Of a DNA stretch of 64,000 bases, positions 12,501 through 24,046 are shown one piece after another. The stretch covers positions 3,162,001 to 3,226,000 of the forward strand of contig OU612073.1 in the NCBI GenBank assembly GCA_914767715.1, in the 5' to 3' direction. The position numbers and the translations under genes are program-made. Numbering within the stretch: position 1 is the first letter of the stretch; each line of letters opens with the position of its first letter. Source of the stretch: Membranipora membranacea (Eukaryota > Bryozoa > Gymnolaemata > Cheilostomatida > Membraniporidae). The notes beneath the pieces were generated by a model that did no database searches, had not been told where the DNA came from, and worked only from the letters and a program-made list of their open reading frames with translations.

Positions 12501-14123
12501 TGTTGAAGTTAAACTGTGACTGTCTGCTGATGACACCGCCATCAATGTCAGGACAGTATGTCACTGGAATGAATCGAAATATCAGGTCAACTCTGCAGAA
12601 GCAGGCTCTTTAATCGGAACATGCTCATGCTGCAATCTGCCCTTATAATGGCGAACACATTCAGGGCCTTTTTTGTTTTTCAAAAGATTCCCTAATGTTG
12701 CTATTTGGTAAGGAGCAAAACATTCGGCTTGCCCTAAAGATGGCTGCAGATGCCCTGAATCCTCATAGAAGGTGATATTTCCTAAACACTAGAATGCATC
12801 TTCGAAGTTTGAGGCCATGAAAGACTAGCCATGAAACTAGCACTAATCATCCATTGGCAGTGGCACTTTGATCTCAACGAATGGGCCAATACCCCTGTAT
12901 GCTAACGCTTAAAGTTCTGAGACTTTCATTACTTACGTGTGTAATGTACATCATACCAGGGGTCGCCGCCAGCTGGAGGTCTACCAGCTGTCAAATTGAA
13001 CACCAAATTGTTATCAGGAGAGGCAATACCTTGAGGAGGGATATTGGCAGGTTTTGAAATCTGAATATCACTACACGTGAAGACATCACCATCACCACGA
13101 TTGCCAATACGGAGGTGATTAACTGTTTTAGCTTCGCCATGGTTACTACAGTCACCAAGTAATGAGATTTTGTCACCTAAATTGAGCACTGTAAATGTCA
13201 AGTTGACAGCTGTAGTTGCATTTGGTAGCTTGAGACATTTTATGTACTCTTTGGTGTAGCCGACATTTGTCGACAGGCCATCTGATGTTCCTGTTACTGT
13301 GCCTGATGGTCGGCAGCACTCTGTACAATTATCTGCAATGTACCAACAATAATAGGAGCAGGGCTGTAACCAGGGGCATATCGTCAATGAGAGCTGGTTG
13401 GGCCGAGCCCTAACAATTTCGGCATATATACAACAGTAGTGACTATAGAGATCAACTCAGCTGGTGCAAAGCCCTACCAATATATTTGTTCAAGGATACC
13501 CCCCTGGCTGTAACCATCTATACTGTCATCCCAGCCTAAACCGGAGTTGTTTCTGCCTTCAAAATTTTTTTTGGGTTTTCCCAGATCTCGTTGAAGGAAA
13601 AATAATTACGTCGTAGACCTTCTTTAATCTTTAATTTTTCAGGCCCCCCTTAAAGGACAGGAGTTGATTTCAAATCATGGATACAGCCCTGTATAGATGG
13701 GTTCGAATAGATCGAGAAAGATATTAGCACCAAAAAATAGGGTATTTTTGGAAGTTTTTTCATGAGTCATAAAAACATATTTTGATATCAGGAGTGCAAA
13801 GTGGCGATGTAAGAGTTCTTTGAAAGTAGATTACATTGAATCAAGCATTCATTTTACTCAGAATCTTGTTTCATCTGAATCTTGTTTCAATACGTTCCAT
13901 TATACCAAAAGTACATGACCTTAAAGGATCTATAGGGTGTATCTCAAATAAAGAATTAGTGATAAACATATACAAACATATCAAATGATTTCTAAAGGAA
14001 TCCTATTTTATTGAGTTAACATGGCTTCCATGATGACTTACACTTTGTGTCAGAGCCAAGAACTCCCTCAGAAAGCAGCTCAATGCACATCACGATAAAT
14101 CCTGCTACTCGGACTGACCTCAT
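9535..14123 (-). CDS. Type I membrane protein: sushi-like ectodomain, coiled-coil tail
   Basis: Six coding exons, reading leftward: 14123-14042, 13332-12937, 12563-12354, 11629-11464, 10528-10400, 9892-9535. Every junction keeps phase, giving 446 aa. The N-terminus (MRSVRVAGFIVMCIELL) is a signal peptide. The ectodomain is rich in N-glycosylation sequons, starts with NCTECC and has paired cysteines; residues about 160-230 end as a sushi/CCP repeat does (C-x2-G-x-W then PIC). A short charged linker leads to one membrane helix, about residues 250-270 (AVIVVGVVAFVAIAIVAALVI). The tail is a long heptad-like coiled coil (MRRELNLIKDLAK onward, Glu/Lys rich) ending in SPENRH. I do not recognise the family. 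The layout suggests an adhesion or recognition receptor with a self-associating tail; that is inference. The model is self-consistent from start to stop, but untranslated exons are unknown. Confidence 0.8.
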
Positions 14124-14384
14124 CGTCAGCGGCACCTCGTTATAAGGTTATCTGAATAAATGATGAGAATATGATAAAATGTGTATGGAGAAGGGAGCTC
14201 AGCTAATCCATCTTGTGTTTACCCTCAACAAAGAGGTATAAGCTGTGGTGTGCTATACATTTGTCCAGTAAATGGTCATCCGCCTCACATCTCTGTAAAA
14301 GGGCCATCCACTTATGACAAATACCCATCTGGTAGTGCTAACTGGCCATCCATATCACCTTGTATCAATCTCAAAGTGTGACTG

Positions 14385-14700
14385 TCGCAAACCCATCCGG
14401 ATGCCCATTTTACAACTAAATTAGACACCAAAAACACCATCCGGATGGCCATCTGGCAACAGTTGGTTGAGGAATCCATCCGTTCATCACCCGGCGGCCT
14501 TGGAGCAGTATTATTTGCTGCAACAAACCCACTGGATGGGCTCGGAGCATAAATATTTGCTGTACCAACCCATCCAGATGGGCTTTGATCCGTATTATTC
14601 GCTGCAACACACCCATCCAGATTGGCTTGGAGCAGTGATTGCTATGACCACCCAATCCAGACGCCTATTTGGCAGCAACCGGCTGCCACGCAGACATCCG
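14385..14700. repeat. Degenerate tandem repeat, about 55-bp unit
   Basis: Recurring blocks of CATCCAGATGGGCTTGGAGC followed by a TATTATTTGCTGCAACA-like half, with many substitutions, repeat about five times. Several frames stay open because of this periodicity, but no coding signal stands out. Confidence 0.55.
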
Positions 14701-15228
14701 ACGATTGCTAGATAGGCATCCTGTTCTTAGCACATCATAAGTGACCTTGATCAAAGATGTCAAGGGCAAGGAGATGTCTGGCCTGATCCTTAAAAGTTGC
14801 ATTAAGGGCTAGTCTCAACTTTCTCATCCTTGGTACAGAACCACAGCAACTCTTTGATTGGCAGTAGCATGCTTTGAAATGGATACATTCAAACATAATT
14901 AAGGGCAGTCAATGTCACCAACTAAGCTAAGGGCAATCACTCGTCACTTGAACTAACGCAGCTACGTTTATCTTCCTGATTATACTCTGGTTCACAGCAC
15001 AAATGGAATCGTTTACAATCCTGGATAGCTTTTGACATTTTTCCTAGGTCAAAAATGAATGACTGACTGACTGACTGAGAAGTTGAACTTTGCCTTGTGA
15101 ATAGCTACATAATTGGGAATTTTTGACATGATGTAACTGCTCCCTGAATAATGATAACTATTTTTAATATCTGAAAACTGTTGAAGGCCACGCTAATCTA
15201 GTCTAAGGTTTAACGATGAGCTCATGAA

Positions 15229-15975
15229 CTGCGGCCAACAAGCGGCAGCCAACATACACCAACCCGCCGACCATAGGCAGCTGACTCAGCACATAATCGG
15301 CAGCACACAAGCGGCAGGGAGGCAGGTGCAGCTTTGGAGATTTCCTGAGGTAGTCCATGTAAATTTCCTATCTAATTTTCAAAAATCTCCACATTACAAC
15401 TTATATGAATTCTGTAGAGGTTTATAGATGATCCATTGTAGATTATAGATTACTGCTCACACTCCTTGTTTGTAAAGATATTTCCGGGTAAGGGCACTTT
15501 GCTCGGGTATTGTAGTTTCTGTAGATTTGTAGAATTTTAATGATAACTTATATGAATTCTATAGATTGTATAATAGATTTGTAGTTTTATAGATTATTAT
15601 AGGATTGTAGGAAAGCAACTTTGCTCGGGTATTGTAGTTTCTGTAGATTTGTAGAATTTTAATGAGAACTTATATGAATTCTATAGATTGTATAATAGAT
15701 TTGTAGTTTTATAGATTATTATAGGATTGTAGGAAAGCAACTTTGCTCGGGTATTGTAGTTTCTGTAGATTTGTAGAATTTTAATGATAACTTATATGAA
15801 TTTTATAGATTGTATAATAAATTAATTGTAGTTTTACAGATTATTATAGGATTGTAGGAAAGCAACTTTGCTCGGGTATTGTAGTTTCTGTAGATTTGTA
15901 GAATTTTAATGAGAACTTATATGAATTCTATAGATTGTATAATAGATTTGTAGTCTTATAGATTATTATAGGATT
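15229..15975 (+). repeat. Repeat element carrying a 120-bp tandem array
   Basis: A head rich in CGGCAGCCAAC and GGTGCAGCTTTGGAGATTT is followed by four copies of a 120-126-bp unit, each containing ACTTTGCTCGGGTATTGTAG and ending ATTATAGGATTGTAG. The head and the TATAGATTTGTAG theme reappear in opposite orientation at about 24,640-25,200, so this is one family in two orientations. Confidence 0.75.
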
Positions 15976-16079
15976 ATATTAAAGGTGTAAGCCTAATATA
16001 CTTATAAGGCATGGCCAAAGGACTTGTAACCATCCCCAACTCATGGGACTAGGGCTAGTTCAAATTTTTACTTTAAGGA

Positions 16080-16335
16080 TCGTGTGAGCATTGGATATAC
16101 AGGCTGGTGATACAGCTCACATGGGTTTCTCGAGAGGGTGAGTGTTATGGCTGTGTTGGATTTCATGTCAAGGTCATTCAGAGGGCATATATTGACAGTG
16201 ATATGACGTTTAGGCTAGCAATAGATATACAGGCTCGTAATATAGGTCACAGGGGTTTCTCGAGCAGGCAATCTATGCGGTTGTGATGGATTTCATGTCA
16301 GGGTAATCGGAGGGCATGCTTTGACCTTCATATGA
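16080..16335 (+). repeat. Diverged tandem duplication, about 120 bp
   Basis: Two adjacent blocks share GGATATACAGGCT or AGATATACAGGCT, then GGGTTTCTCGAG, GGATTTCATGTCA and GGAGGGCAT or GAGGGCAT in the same order and spacing. They differ by many substitutions. Function unknown. Confidence 0.6.
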
Positions 16336-16758
16336 CCAAATTTTGCAGATTTCCGTTATTTTTTCGCGGAAAAATTACTTTTTGTCTAGTTAAAATAATC
16401 ATGGTCCATCGACTTATAGTTATGGGACTTGCACCGTACTATAAAAATTGTATAGTTTGATGAGCTGATAAATCAGATATTGGTCCTGAACAAAATGAAA
16501 CATTAACAATGGGCTATGCAGTTAATCTGTTTTTCAACTGTCATGCTGCATGAGCCTGTTCACAAGCCCACCAGATATGTCTGTGCACATATTTGGTGTG
16601 TAACACATATTTCATACATACATATTGCACACCATTATGGTTTATATGCGTTTTCATGTGTGACAGGGAAAAATGGACCAAAACTGCAATTTTCTCGTAG
16701 AAATCTTGGAGTTTGGTGGTTGCAAGTTTGTTTCATTGGATAGGTCATAGTCTATGCT

Positions 16759-16952
16759 GCGTTTTGATTTTTTAATTTTGTATCTAGCTCTAATATTGAA
16801 TGAGATACAGATGCAGATGTATACACAGTTTGCTAAGTTTGTAACAGCCCTGTCTATTGCTTCTCATTGACTGTAGTTGAATGTTATGAACATCTAATGG
16901 TCGCATCTCGTTCAATATTAGAGCTAGATATAAAATTTAAAACATCAAAATG
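16759..16952. repeat. Imperfect fold-back, about 45-bp arms
   Basis: The left arm contains TCTAGCTCTAATATTGAA and the right arm TTCAATATTAGAGCTAGA, with further pairing on both sides and a roughly 100-base loop. This fits a MITE-like or hairpin repeat. Confidence 0.7.
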
Positions 16953-17763
16953 TAGCTTAGGCATAGGATCAATTATGCAATATGTGTTAATGCTGTAGAA
17001 TACAAAAAGGTGACAAAGGAAAACAATTCAATGTTTTGTGCAAGACTGTCTGAAAACAGATTGATCGATTGTAGTGATCCAATCATCATACTGCAACAGA
17101 CTATGCCACTGTTTTAGTATTTTAATACTAATCTCAGAGACAGGGCGGTATTACCCACATTTGGATCACACATGTCAGGTGGCTGCGATGAGGGGCGCAG
17201 CGTGCGCCCGCCCGCATGTTCGGAGAAACTTTTTGCTACAAGACCCCTTAATTGAAGCATTTTTGACAGTTTTTCCTCTAAAATCCATGACAATTGTGAC
17301 AGAACAGGTAAGAAAAAAATGATAACAAATCGACATGTGAAGCGCATTAGAAACCCTATTGTTTCGGATAGGCATTGAAAGGGAAATTCTGTTATAGGCT
17401 ATAATAACGGCAGAACATAAATTACAATTCATGTGAATTATCTATATTATATCATACAAAAATTATTGATTTGGGTAGCCATGAAGCTGCAAATTGGAAC
17501 ATCTAATATGAAGGAAGCACTTTTGTCTTGTATACTAAATCCACTACATTTCGCCGATCACATTTAGCCACTACCCCAAATTACCCAAACTACAAACCCC
17601 AAAACACAAATCATAAACTAAAAGACCCAAAGACACCCTCCCCAAAACCCCAAACACTTAGAAATAAAGGGGTAGTGGCGAAATGTAGAGTGGCGAAGTG
17701 TTTGGATACTGTGTGTACTAGTTTTAGATCACAATCGCATTAATTACTGTAGGACGTTTCACA

Positions 17764-17967
17764 TCATCTTCTCACTGCGATTTTGTGAGCCCTGCCCTTA
17801 TGACATGCCACCAACTCACTGATGACAGCCTGGACATCTAAGACTCCACTCTCTCCGGATGACCATGGAGTATCAGAAGAGAGTTGAGGCGTGTCTGCTC
17901 CATGCTGGGCTGCTGTGGCTGCATCGCTAGGGGGCATCGGAAGGAGCTTTTTCAGTACAAGTAACAT
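17764..17967 (-). CDS. Possible small or terminal exon, 67 aa
   Basis: An open frame from ATG (17967) to stop encodes an Ala/Ser-rich peptide ending VACHKGRAHKIAVRR. Composition is more protein-like than other intergenic frames, with alternating hydrophobic and charged residues in the last third. No strong splice acceptor precedes it and no partner exon was found. Function unknown; a chance ORF is a fair alternative. Confidence 0.22.
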   Translation of the reverse strand: MLLVLKKLLPMPPSDAATAAQHGADTPQLSSDTPWSSGESGVLDVQAVISELVACHKGRAHKIAVRR

Positions 17968-19030
17968 GATAAAAAGGCACTGTGTGCTCTACAGTGGCTA
18001 ACCAGGTTATCTGAATTGACTAGAGGACTATACAACTGCCTCAAACGCGACAATAAATAGTTATCTTACACTATTTTAGCAGAAACCCCGAAAAACATTT
18101 TTTACTGCTGAGATTTTCATGACATTATTAACATGTGTGGGTAATACAGCCTTGCTCAGAAAACAATTTGGGTTGAGCTCTTGCTTTCGAAGATTTAACA
18201 GATCATTCTAAAAATCTAAGCCCCGTAGTTCTGAGCCCAAGCTACGATCTACTTTTGCTAATGTTACATTAGATATCTTAATAAGAGAGTGAGAAATAAT
18301 CCTATGGAGTTTCCTAGTTAACCACTTGGGAGGCCTGAGAATCTGATTCGGGGGCATAAACGACATGTTAAGTGGAGAGGGGGAAAGCTCAGATGCCTGC
18401 TTTTAGAGTGAGACTTTAATTTTGAGAGACGATTTAAGTGACAGTTTTGTGATATGATTGGTCTTGGCCTTGTTCCTTGCTACTGAAAACCAAGACTGTA
18501 TGCTGGTCTACAGAAAACGGAAACAACTAGTAGCAGCAGTAGTTTAGGAAGTAGTTCTAGCCTAGTAGAAACTATCAAGTAGTAGGCTATGTAGCGCAGC
18601 CGCATTGACCAACTTGTCCCAACTAACTATACAACAAATCCTAGGAAAAGCTATCTCAACTACATACTGCTTGCTAACCATTAACATATTATTAGCCTAT
18701 TATTGGGCCTATTTCCATTTACTATTGACAATATGATAAGCATAGGCCTACATATTATGTAAATATTATTATCATCAGTTACCCCCAACGTTTCAGTCTG
18801 CATACATTGACTAGCTACTAAGGTCATGATCAAATCAAGTCTAAGGTGGCAGCCACGGACCAATATGGGAACATACACACGGGCTTGGGGAGACCAGTTC
18901 ACTATCAACCAACCCCTTCCCCTCCCCAGTGATCTGGTGGCTTTCTTCAATCGCCTATGGGGGACATACATACATACATACACCACTTGGGTATGTGGCG
19001 ACAGCCACTTAGGAGGAGGGGTGTGCACAG

Positions 19031-19186
19031 GCAAGTGGGGATAACCACCAAGTCCACTATGTGACTATCAACCAACAATGGGCACCTGGGAGATTTGCCA
19101 GCAGAACAAATCCCCTAGGTGCCCATGCAACCAACCCCCATTTGGGAGTGGTTGATAGCGGACTTGGTGGTTGTCCCCACTTGCTG
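19031..19186. repeat. Fold-back repeat
   Basis: Left arm GCAAGTGGGGATAACCACC pairs with right arm GGTGGTTGTCCCCACTTGC, continuing through AAGTCCACTATG and CTATCAACCA. An inner pair, ATGGGCACCTGGGAGAT with ATCCCCTAGGTGCCCAT, extends the structure. One of several fold-backs between 18.9 and 20.9 kb. Confidence 0.75.
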
Positions 19187-19683
19187 GATAGCGAGCTGGT
19201 GGCTGCAGCTAGAGAGCTAGAGACTATTTATGCTATTACTAATTGCTATTACTAACTGACAGCTGGTACTGTCAGATTTTGAGGAGGTGGTGGGCCTGTC
19301 TCTCACTGTCTCGGAGTCAGGGGTGTTTCAATTAAAAACACCCCCATCCCAGCAAGCAAGCAGTCTCACTTCTGAGTCCCTACCACTGGAGGCTTATCAG
19401 TCTTTATATCTGTATGTTTGAGCACAGACAGCAGGTCACTGACATTTGATGAGTTGCAGCCTTTGTGCTGTGTGTGTGACCTGCTGTGCTGTCTGTGGTT
19501 TGAGTGGCCAACCCCACCATACAACCAAACAAGCATGAGAATAATAAAAAGACCGATTGACCTGATGATAGACCACCCTGTCTGTGGTCACAGTGGTCCT
19601 ACTACTACTATCAATAATGTTGTTGTTTAACTAATAATAATAATAATGAATGTTGTTTGTTATGACCATAGGACTTGAGGAAG

Positions 19684-19777
19684 CCATAGGCATCTGGAGT
19701 TACAAGCATGTCCAGGTGGTTACAAGCATGTCCAGGTGGTTGATACTGGACATGCTTGTAACTCCAGATGCCTATGG
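19684..19777. repeat. Perfect 32-bp inverted repeat with 30-bp loop
   Basis: The arm 19684-19715 (starts CCATAGGCATCTGGAG) is exactly complementary to 19746-19777 (ends CTCCAGATGCCTATGG). The loop repeats part of the arm (TTACAAGCATGTCCAGGTGG twice in tandem). Confidence 0.9.
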
Positions 19778-19856
19778 AGGAAGCCTAGTGAGTGTCGTTT
19801 GTTTTGCTGTGGTTACAAACAACACTAGTCACTAGGCTTCATCAACTCCAGCACAT

Positions 19857-19961
19857 CCAGTTTCAGACCATTCCAGGGTAGGTGGGTGGGCTTGAATAAA
19901 ATGAGTTTCTTTCCTTTTCTCTTGAAACTTCTTTCCCCTTGCAGCAAATGGTCTGAAACTG
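19857..19961. repeat. Short fold-back
   Basis: The arm containing CAGTTTCAGACCATT is complementary to AATGGTCTGAAACTG, separated by about 70 bases. It belongs to the same cluster of fold-backs. Confidence 0.65.
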
Positions 19962-20324
19962 GCTGTGCTCCTATGGTTAGTACGTTACGATGATGTTGTT
20001 GAATAATAATAAAGAGAGTAGAAAAAAAGTCACTTGTTTGGTGTGATTCCAACAACATTCAACACAACAACATACTTACTACTTACCTCTTTAAGCTGAG
20101 TACTAGAGAGAACAGTTAGTGTTACCAAGTCTGTGTAAAGCAAAAGTTGAAGTCATATATATTAGAGAAGAAAAGTAAGGCCCAAAGAAGGAAGATAGTA
20201 AAAGTAGGCAGTGAGGAGATTAGTTCCTATCCAGTAGTCAGCAAGTTTTATAAGAATCTGATGCACATGTGCAGCATGATATTGGCGGGAAAATATTTTT
20301 CCTACAATAACTACAACTCTACGG

Positions 20325-20450
20325 CAGACGAGCTGCGCCATGTGGTAAAAATAATTCGGAATGGCGCAGCTCGGCTACATGCAATTAACATGTGGCGCAG
20401 CTCGGCTAGAGGCAATTTATGTGTGGCGCAGCTCAGCTAGTTTCAAATTT
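20325..20450 (+). repeat. Subrepeat element, GGCGCAGCTCGGCTA family
   Basis: Three spaced copies of a unit like GGCGCAGCTCGGCTA followed by AGGCAATTTATGTGT. The inverted relative lies at 23,895-24,030. The core resembles the 14-bp minisatellite unit at 38.7-40.1 kb (11 of 14 bases when aligned by eye). Confidence 0.7.
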
Positions 20451-20785
20451 TGAAGCCATGAGAACACAACTCATGAATTTGATAGTCTGTCATGACTCAG
20501 TCGGAAAAAGTTAGAGTCAACTTGGGTTTTGGAGGTATGATTGTTAACAACTAAGTCTGCACCATCTTGATAGCTGAGTCTGATCATTGGGTCCTAGGCC
20601 TGACTTTGAGGTTAGAGCATCACTCACTGGCCTGAGCACTGAAAGGTGACCTTTTTAATGTTATCACTATCAGACATTCTCAACATAGAACCACCTTAGA
20701 AAATATATATACAAAGGAGAGGAGTCTGTCAGGTGAACTGTTGTGATTGTCACCAACCAATCTGTCTTACCAAGGACCAGCAGCA

Positions 20786-20882
20786 CATGGGCCCCTGGGA
20801 CTTGCATGTCTTTACTTTGCCAATGTCCACTATGATAGTGGACATTGGCAAAGTAAAGACATGCAAGTCCCAGGGGCCCATG
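20786..20882. repeat. Perfect 97-bp palindrome
   Basis: Two exactly complementary 48-base arms are separated by one base. The left arm starts CATGGGCCCCTGGGACTTGC and the centre is CCACTATGATAGTGG. A diverged single arm is present at 2,782-2,833, so it belongs to a repeat family. Such a perfect arm pair is either very young or an assembly artefact. Confidence 0.92.
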
Positions 20883-20928
20883 CAGCAGCAGGGACTAGCT
20901 AGGAGCACTCCTTGATCTTCCACTACAG

Positions 20929-21486
20929 ACAGTTCCTGGACCAATCTGTAGAATCTATGTATGTATGTATTTAATTTTTGTCATTGAATCACTCATTGTT
21001 ACAGTGAATGGGAGTCAAAGAATTGGTGGAATGTTGATGATGATGCAGCACCCTCACTCACTGGCAGACTACTATCTTATCTATCTATGACCCAATTGGC
21101 CCAAGGGCCAATGGTCCTACTCCAAAACCTTTCTGGGTATGTAGCAATGTTTGACTTTCATATTACATTCAATTCTTTCATTCAATGACCTCTTAGTTCT
21201 ATCTCTAACCCAGGAATATGAACTTTTTTCCACAGTTGAGCATCTCATTTGGTTTCTGCATTAATTGATCCTATTATAATTTTCCCTTTTCAGAACGGTT
21301 GAAGACAAGGTGATGACAACAACATTGAAACTAGCCTATGGCCCAGTGGTCTATCATAATATTGTTGGAAATAAAGTCATCTGGATGATCAATATGCCGA
21401 CACGCAACTTGCCGATCAACTATGAGATACGAGTCTGCAGCGTAGTGCCACAAAGAAGCCCAGATGACCTCTTTACAGAAGTCTAA
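20929..21486 (+). CDS. 3' end of an unrecognised gene (three exons)
   Basis: Candidate exons 20929-20958 (30 bases), 21005 to about 21135, and a last exon starting after the acceptor near 21,294. The last two join in phase across GT-AG splice sites, and the small first one also fits. Readable pieces are FLDQSVES, WESKNWWNVDDDAAP, LTGRLLSYLSMTQLAQGP, then TTLKLAYGPVVYHNIVGN, WMINMPTRNLP and the end SPDDLFTEV followed by TAA. It looks soluble and well folded, with no membrane segment. I do not recognise the family, and upstream exons were not found. The 30-base exon lies only 46 bases from the perfect palindrome. Confidence 0.55.
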
Positions 21487-23894
21487 CTCCTCGGTCTTAG
21501 TATCTATTGATTTTTTTTATTGCTTGTGGGTCAGGTTTTCAGTTTAGGAACTCAAGCAGTCAAGCACATTTGAATTGTAAATGCCCAAAGTGCCACTGAT
21601 AAGCTGATTCAAATCAATCGTGAGTTCTAATAGACAACAAATACATCGGTGAACTGACTTGACAACTGTAATCTGTAAGTGGGTACCAAATTATTATCAA
21701 AGTTTTCTCTCTGGCCGGATTTTTATTTTTTCTTCTTACATACCATGTTTGTTTGTTGTTGAGGAGCTGACATAACTGGTCCCTTTATTTCTTTTTTCGT
21801 TATTTGTTTTGTGTAACGTAATTTAAGCACAATAATAATTATACTATACATTTTTGTGACAGCTGTATTACCATCTATATTCATACAGGGATGATATGAC
21901 TTGGCTGTTTAGTCTACAGAATAACGCATAGATAGATGAGAATTTTGTCAACAGTGACTGAAAGTTCTTTGAATAAAAAACAGCTTAGGTGCCCTACTTA
22001 GGTCTCGTTCCCAAATCACTCTCTCATAGATAGAACTATACCTATGCATTCTGAGTAAACGATTTGTGCACGAATTGTCTAATTGAGCCAAATGACCAGA
22101 CTACCTTGGGAGGAGGATTGATTTTAGTTGAGAGGACAACTCATATGTCTGATACAATCATACCAGAGAGTTAGGGACAATCGTTATATTTTGTCCCCAA
22201 CTCCTTGATCATACATACTCCCTGATATATTTTGCTCACCCAAGGACTTACTATCACTCTCCAATGTTGGAGTAAGGATATGCGTTTGGTTTGACCCAAA
22301 AAAGTTGGAACAATGTGACTACGAGCCAGAATACCTGTGGCCGTTATACATATTATATTCAATGTACCTGAAAATAAAAATGATCAGCACAAAACACTGT
22401 GAATCATTTGATCTGGTTATTATTGATAGATTTAAGCAGAGTATAGCAGGGTGCGAGGACTGCCTTACGCAATGAACCTTCTTCTCAGTTCTCTGGGGCC
22501 TGCACCCAGTGACCAAGCACCCTGATGAAGTTTGTTCATCTAATTGATACCGCAAAAACTCCCTAGGTATCACTATCAACAGCATTGGATACTAACTGAA
22601 GTTGCATGCTTGACATTGATTTATCATCTACAACATACAGTTAGATGTTGAAAGACTAGGCGATGAGCTGTGCTACGGCATTATTATTGTGTATAAAATC
22701 TCATGGATCTCTAGTTGTTCATTGGAAAATACTTTTACTTGGCGAAGTCTCAGCATCTTAAATCCGGCTAAGTGAACCAGCCACTGTCTTACCAAGGAGT
22801 TCCCTCTAACTCCTTGGTCTTACCAATGCAATCCTGATACATGTTGAGGTTTATACGGGATCAAAGATTAAGTCGGTCTAGTGATGATTGCATATGATTC
22901 CTATGGCTTATCTCGGGTTAATCTCTAAAATGCTCCTTCATAATCATACAGGCTGTAAAATAAAACATGTAAACATACAAAAATGTTATTTGGACAGATT
23001 ACTTACACATCAATCACAGTCAAACTTTAAACAAAGTAACTTGATGAGCTCTAAAGCCCTCTCTACGCTTGCAGTATATGCCCTACATCTAGCAGACATG
23101 CCTACACACCTTACATTGTATACACTGTATACACGAGTTACTCCAAAGCCTGGGTTGGTCTCTGGCAATGTTTGACTGCCCCCCCCCCCTGGTTGGGTTT
23201 CAAACATCAAAAAAACCCAAAAGAGTAGTCAAATACTCACTGCCATTGACCCAGATGTTGGAGTAGGCCTGTGACCATTCCTCACTCAGTAGCAGCCTTT
23301 AGTACTAGTACTAGGTAGCCTGTGAGTGTGAGTAGTCACTCTTGATTGATACATATTTCATCAACATCATTACCAACTATCAAAACATTGGGCAGCTCAT
23401 TGCTTTGTTTGTGCACCCACACAATAAAGCCCAAAACCAACCAAAATAAGAAAATGCAATGATGTGAGTGTTAGAAGCAAGGAGCAACCAGGGAAGCTGA
23501 TACTCCTTGGTAGAAGAGAGAAGTAGGTTAAGGTAGTACAAGTAGCCCTATTTAAATGATCATCACATCCAATCCAATCATTCCTTCACATGATGATAAT
23601 GATACTTAATCACTACCTTAATAATATAACTTTCATACCTTATTGTGGAGAATACTATACTATACTTACAGCCATATCATAGGTGGGGAAAGTCAAGCAA
23701 CTTCTCAAACACTGACTGTGACTCCCTGCTGTGACTGCCACTCCTAGTTCAACTTATGAAAAATAGTCCTCTTGCTTTTTCAGCTAGATCTTGAACAATA
23801 GAGCTGTGATAAATTCCCGCTCATTTATCAGTTCCGACAGATGAGCAAACTGTTACAAGTCTATCAATATTGGGAATCATGTGCTCTTGATAAC
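21487..23894. other. No exon recognised
   Basis: AT-rich non-coding sequence, the left end probably the 3' untranslated region of the gene ending at 21,486. It includes part of a MITE-like sequence near 22,000 (CGTTCCCAAATCACTC) related to the element at 59,039-59,244, and small CCAAGGAGTT...AACTCCTTGG fold-backs near 22,795. Confidence 0.4.
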
Positions 23895-24030
23895 AAATTT
23901 TGAAACTAGCCGAGCTGCGCCACACATAAATCGCCTCTAGCCAAGCTGCGCCACATGTAAATTGCCTCTAGCCGAGCTGCGCCATCTGACATCATTTTCT
24001 CCCCTGGCGCAGCTCGTCTGCCGTATACAA
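23895..24030 (-). repeat. Subrepeat element, inverted copy of 20.3 kb
   Basis: Spaced copies of TAGCCGAGCTGCGCCA with ACATGTAAATTGCCTC between them, the reverse complement of the array at 20,325-20,450. It directly precedes the MULE-like element at 24,047. Confidence 0.7.
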
Positions 24031-24046
24031 CTCTCCTATAAAAATC

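Noticed and set aside
12281-12613. Plus-strand ORF, 110 codons
   Set aside because: Antisense shadow of the sushi-like exon at 12354-12563.
14416-14715. ORFs on both strands near 14.5 kb
   Set aside because: Explained by the degenerate tandem repeat; no splice or start support.
18681-19044. Minus-strand 117-codon and plus-strand 72-codon ORFs
   Set aside because: They lie in and beside fold-back repeats and low-complexity CATACATA sequence; composition is not protein-like.
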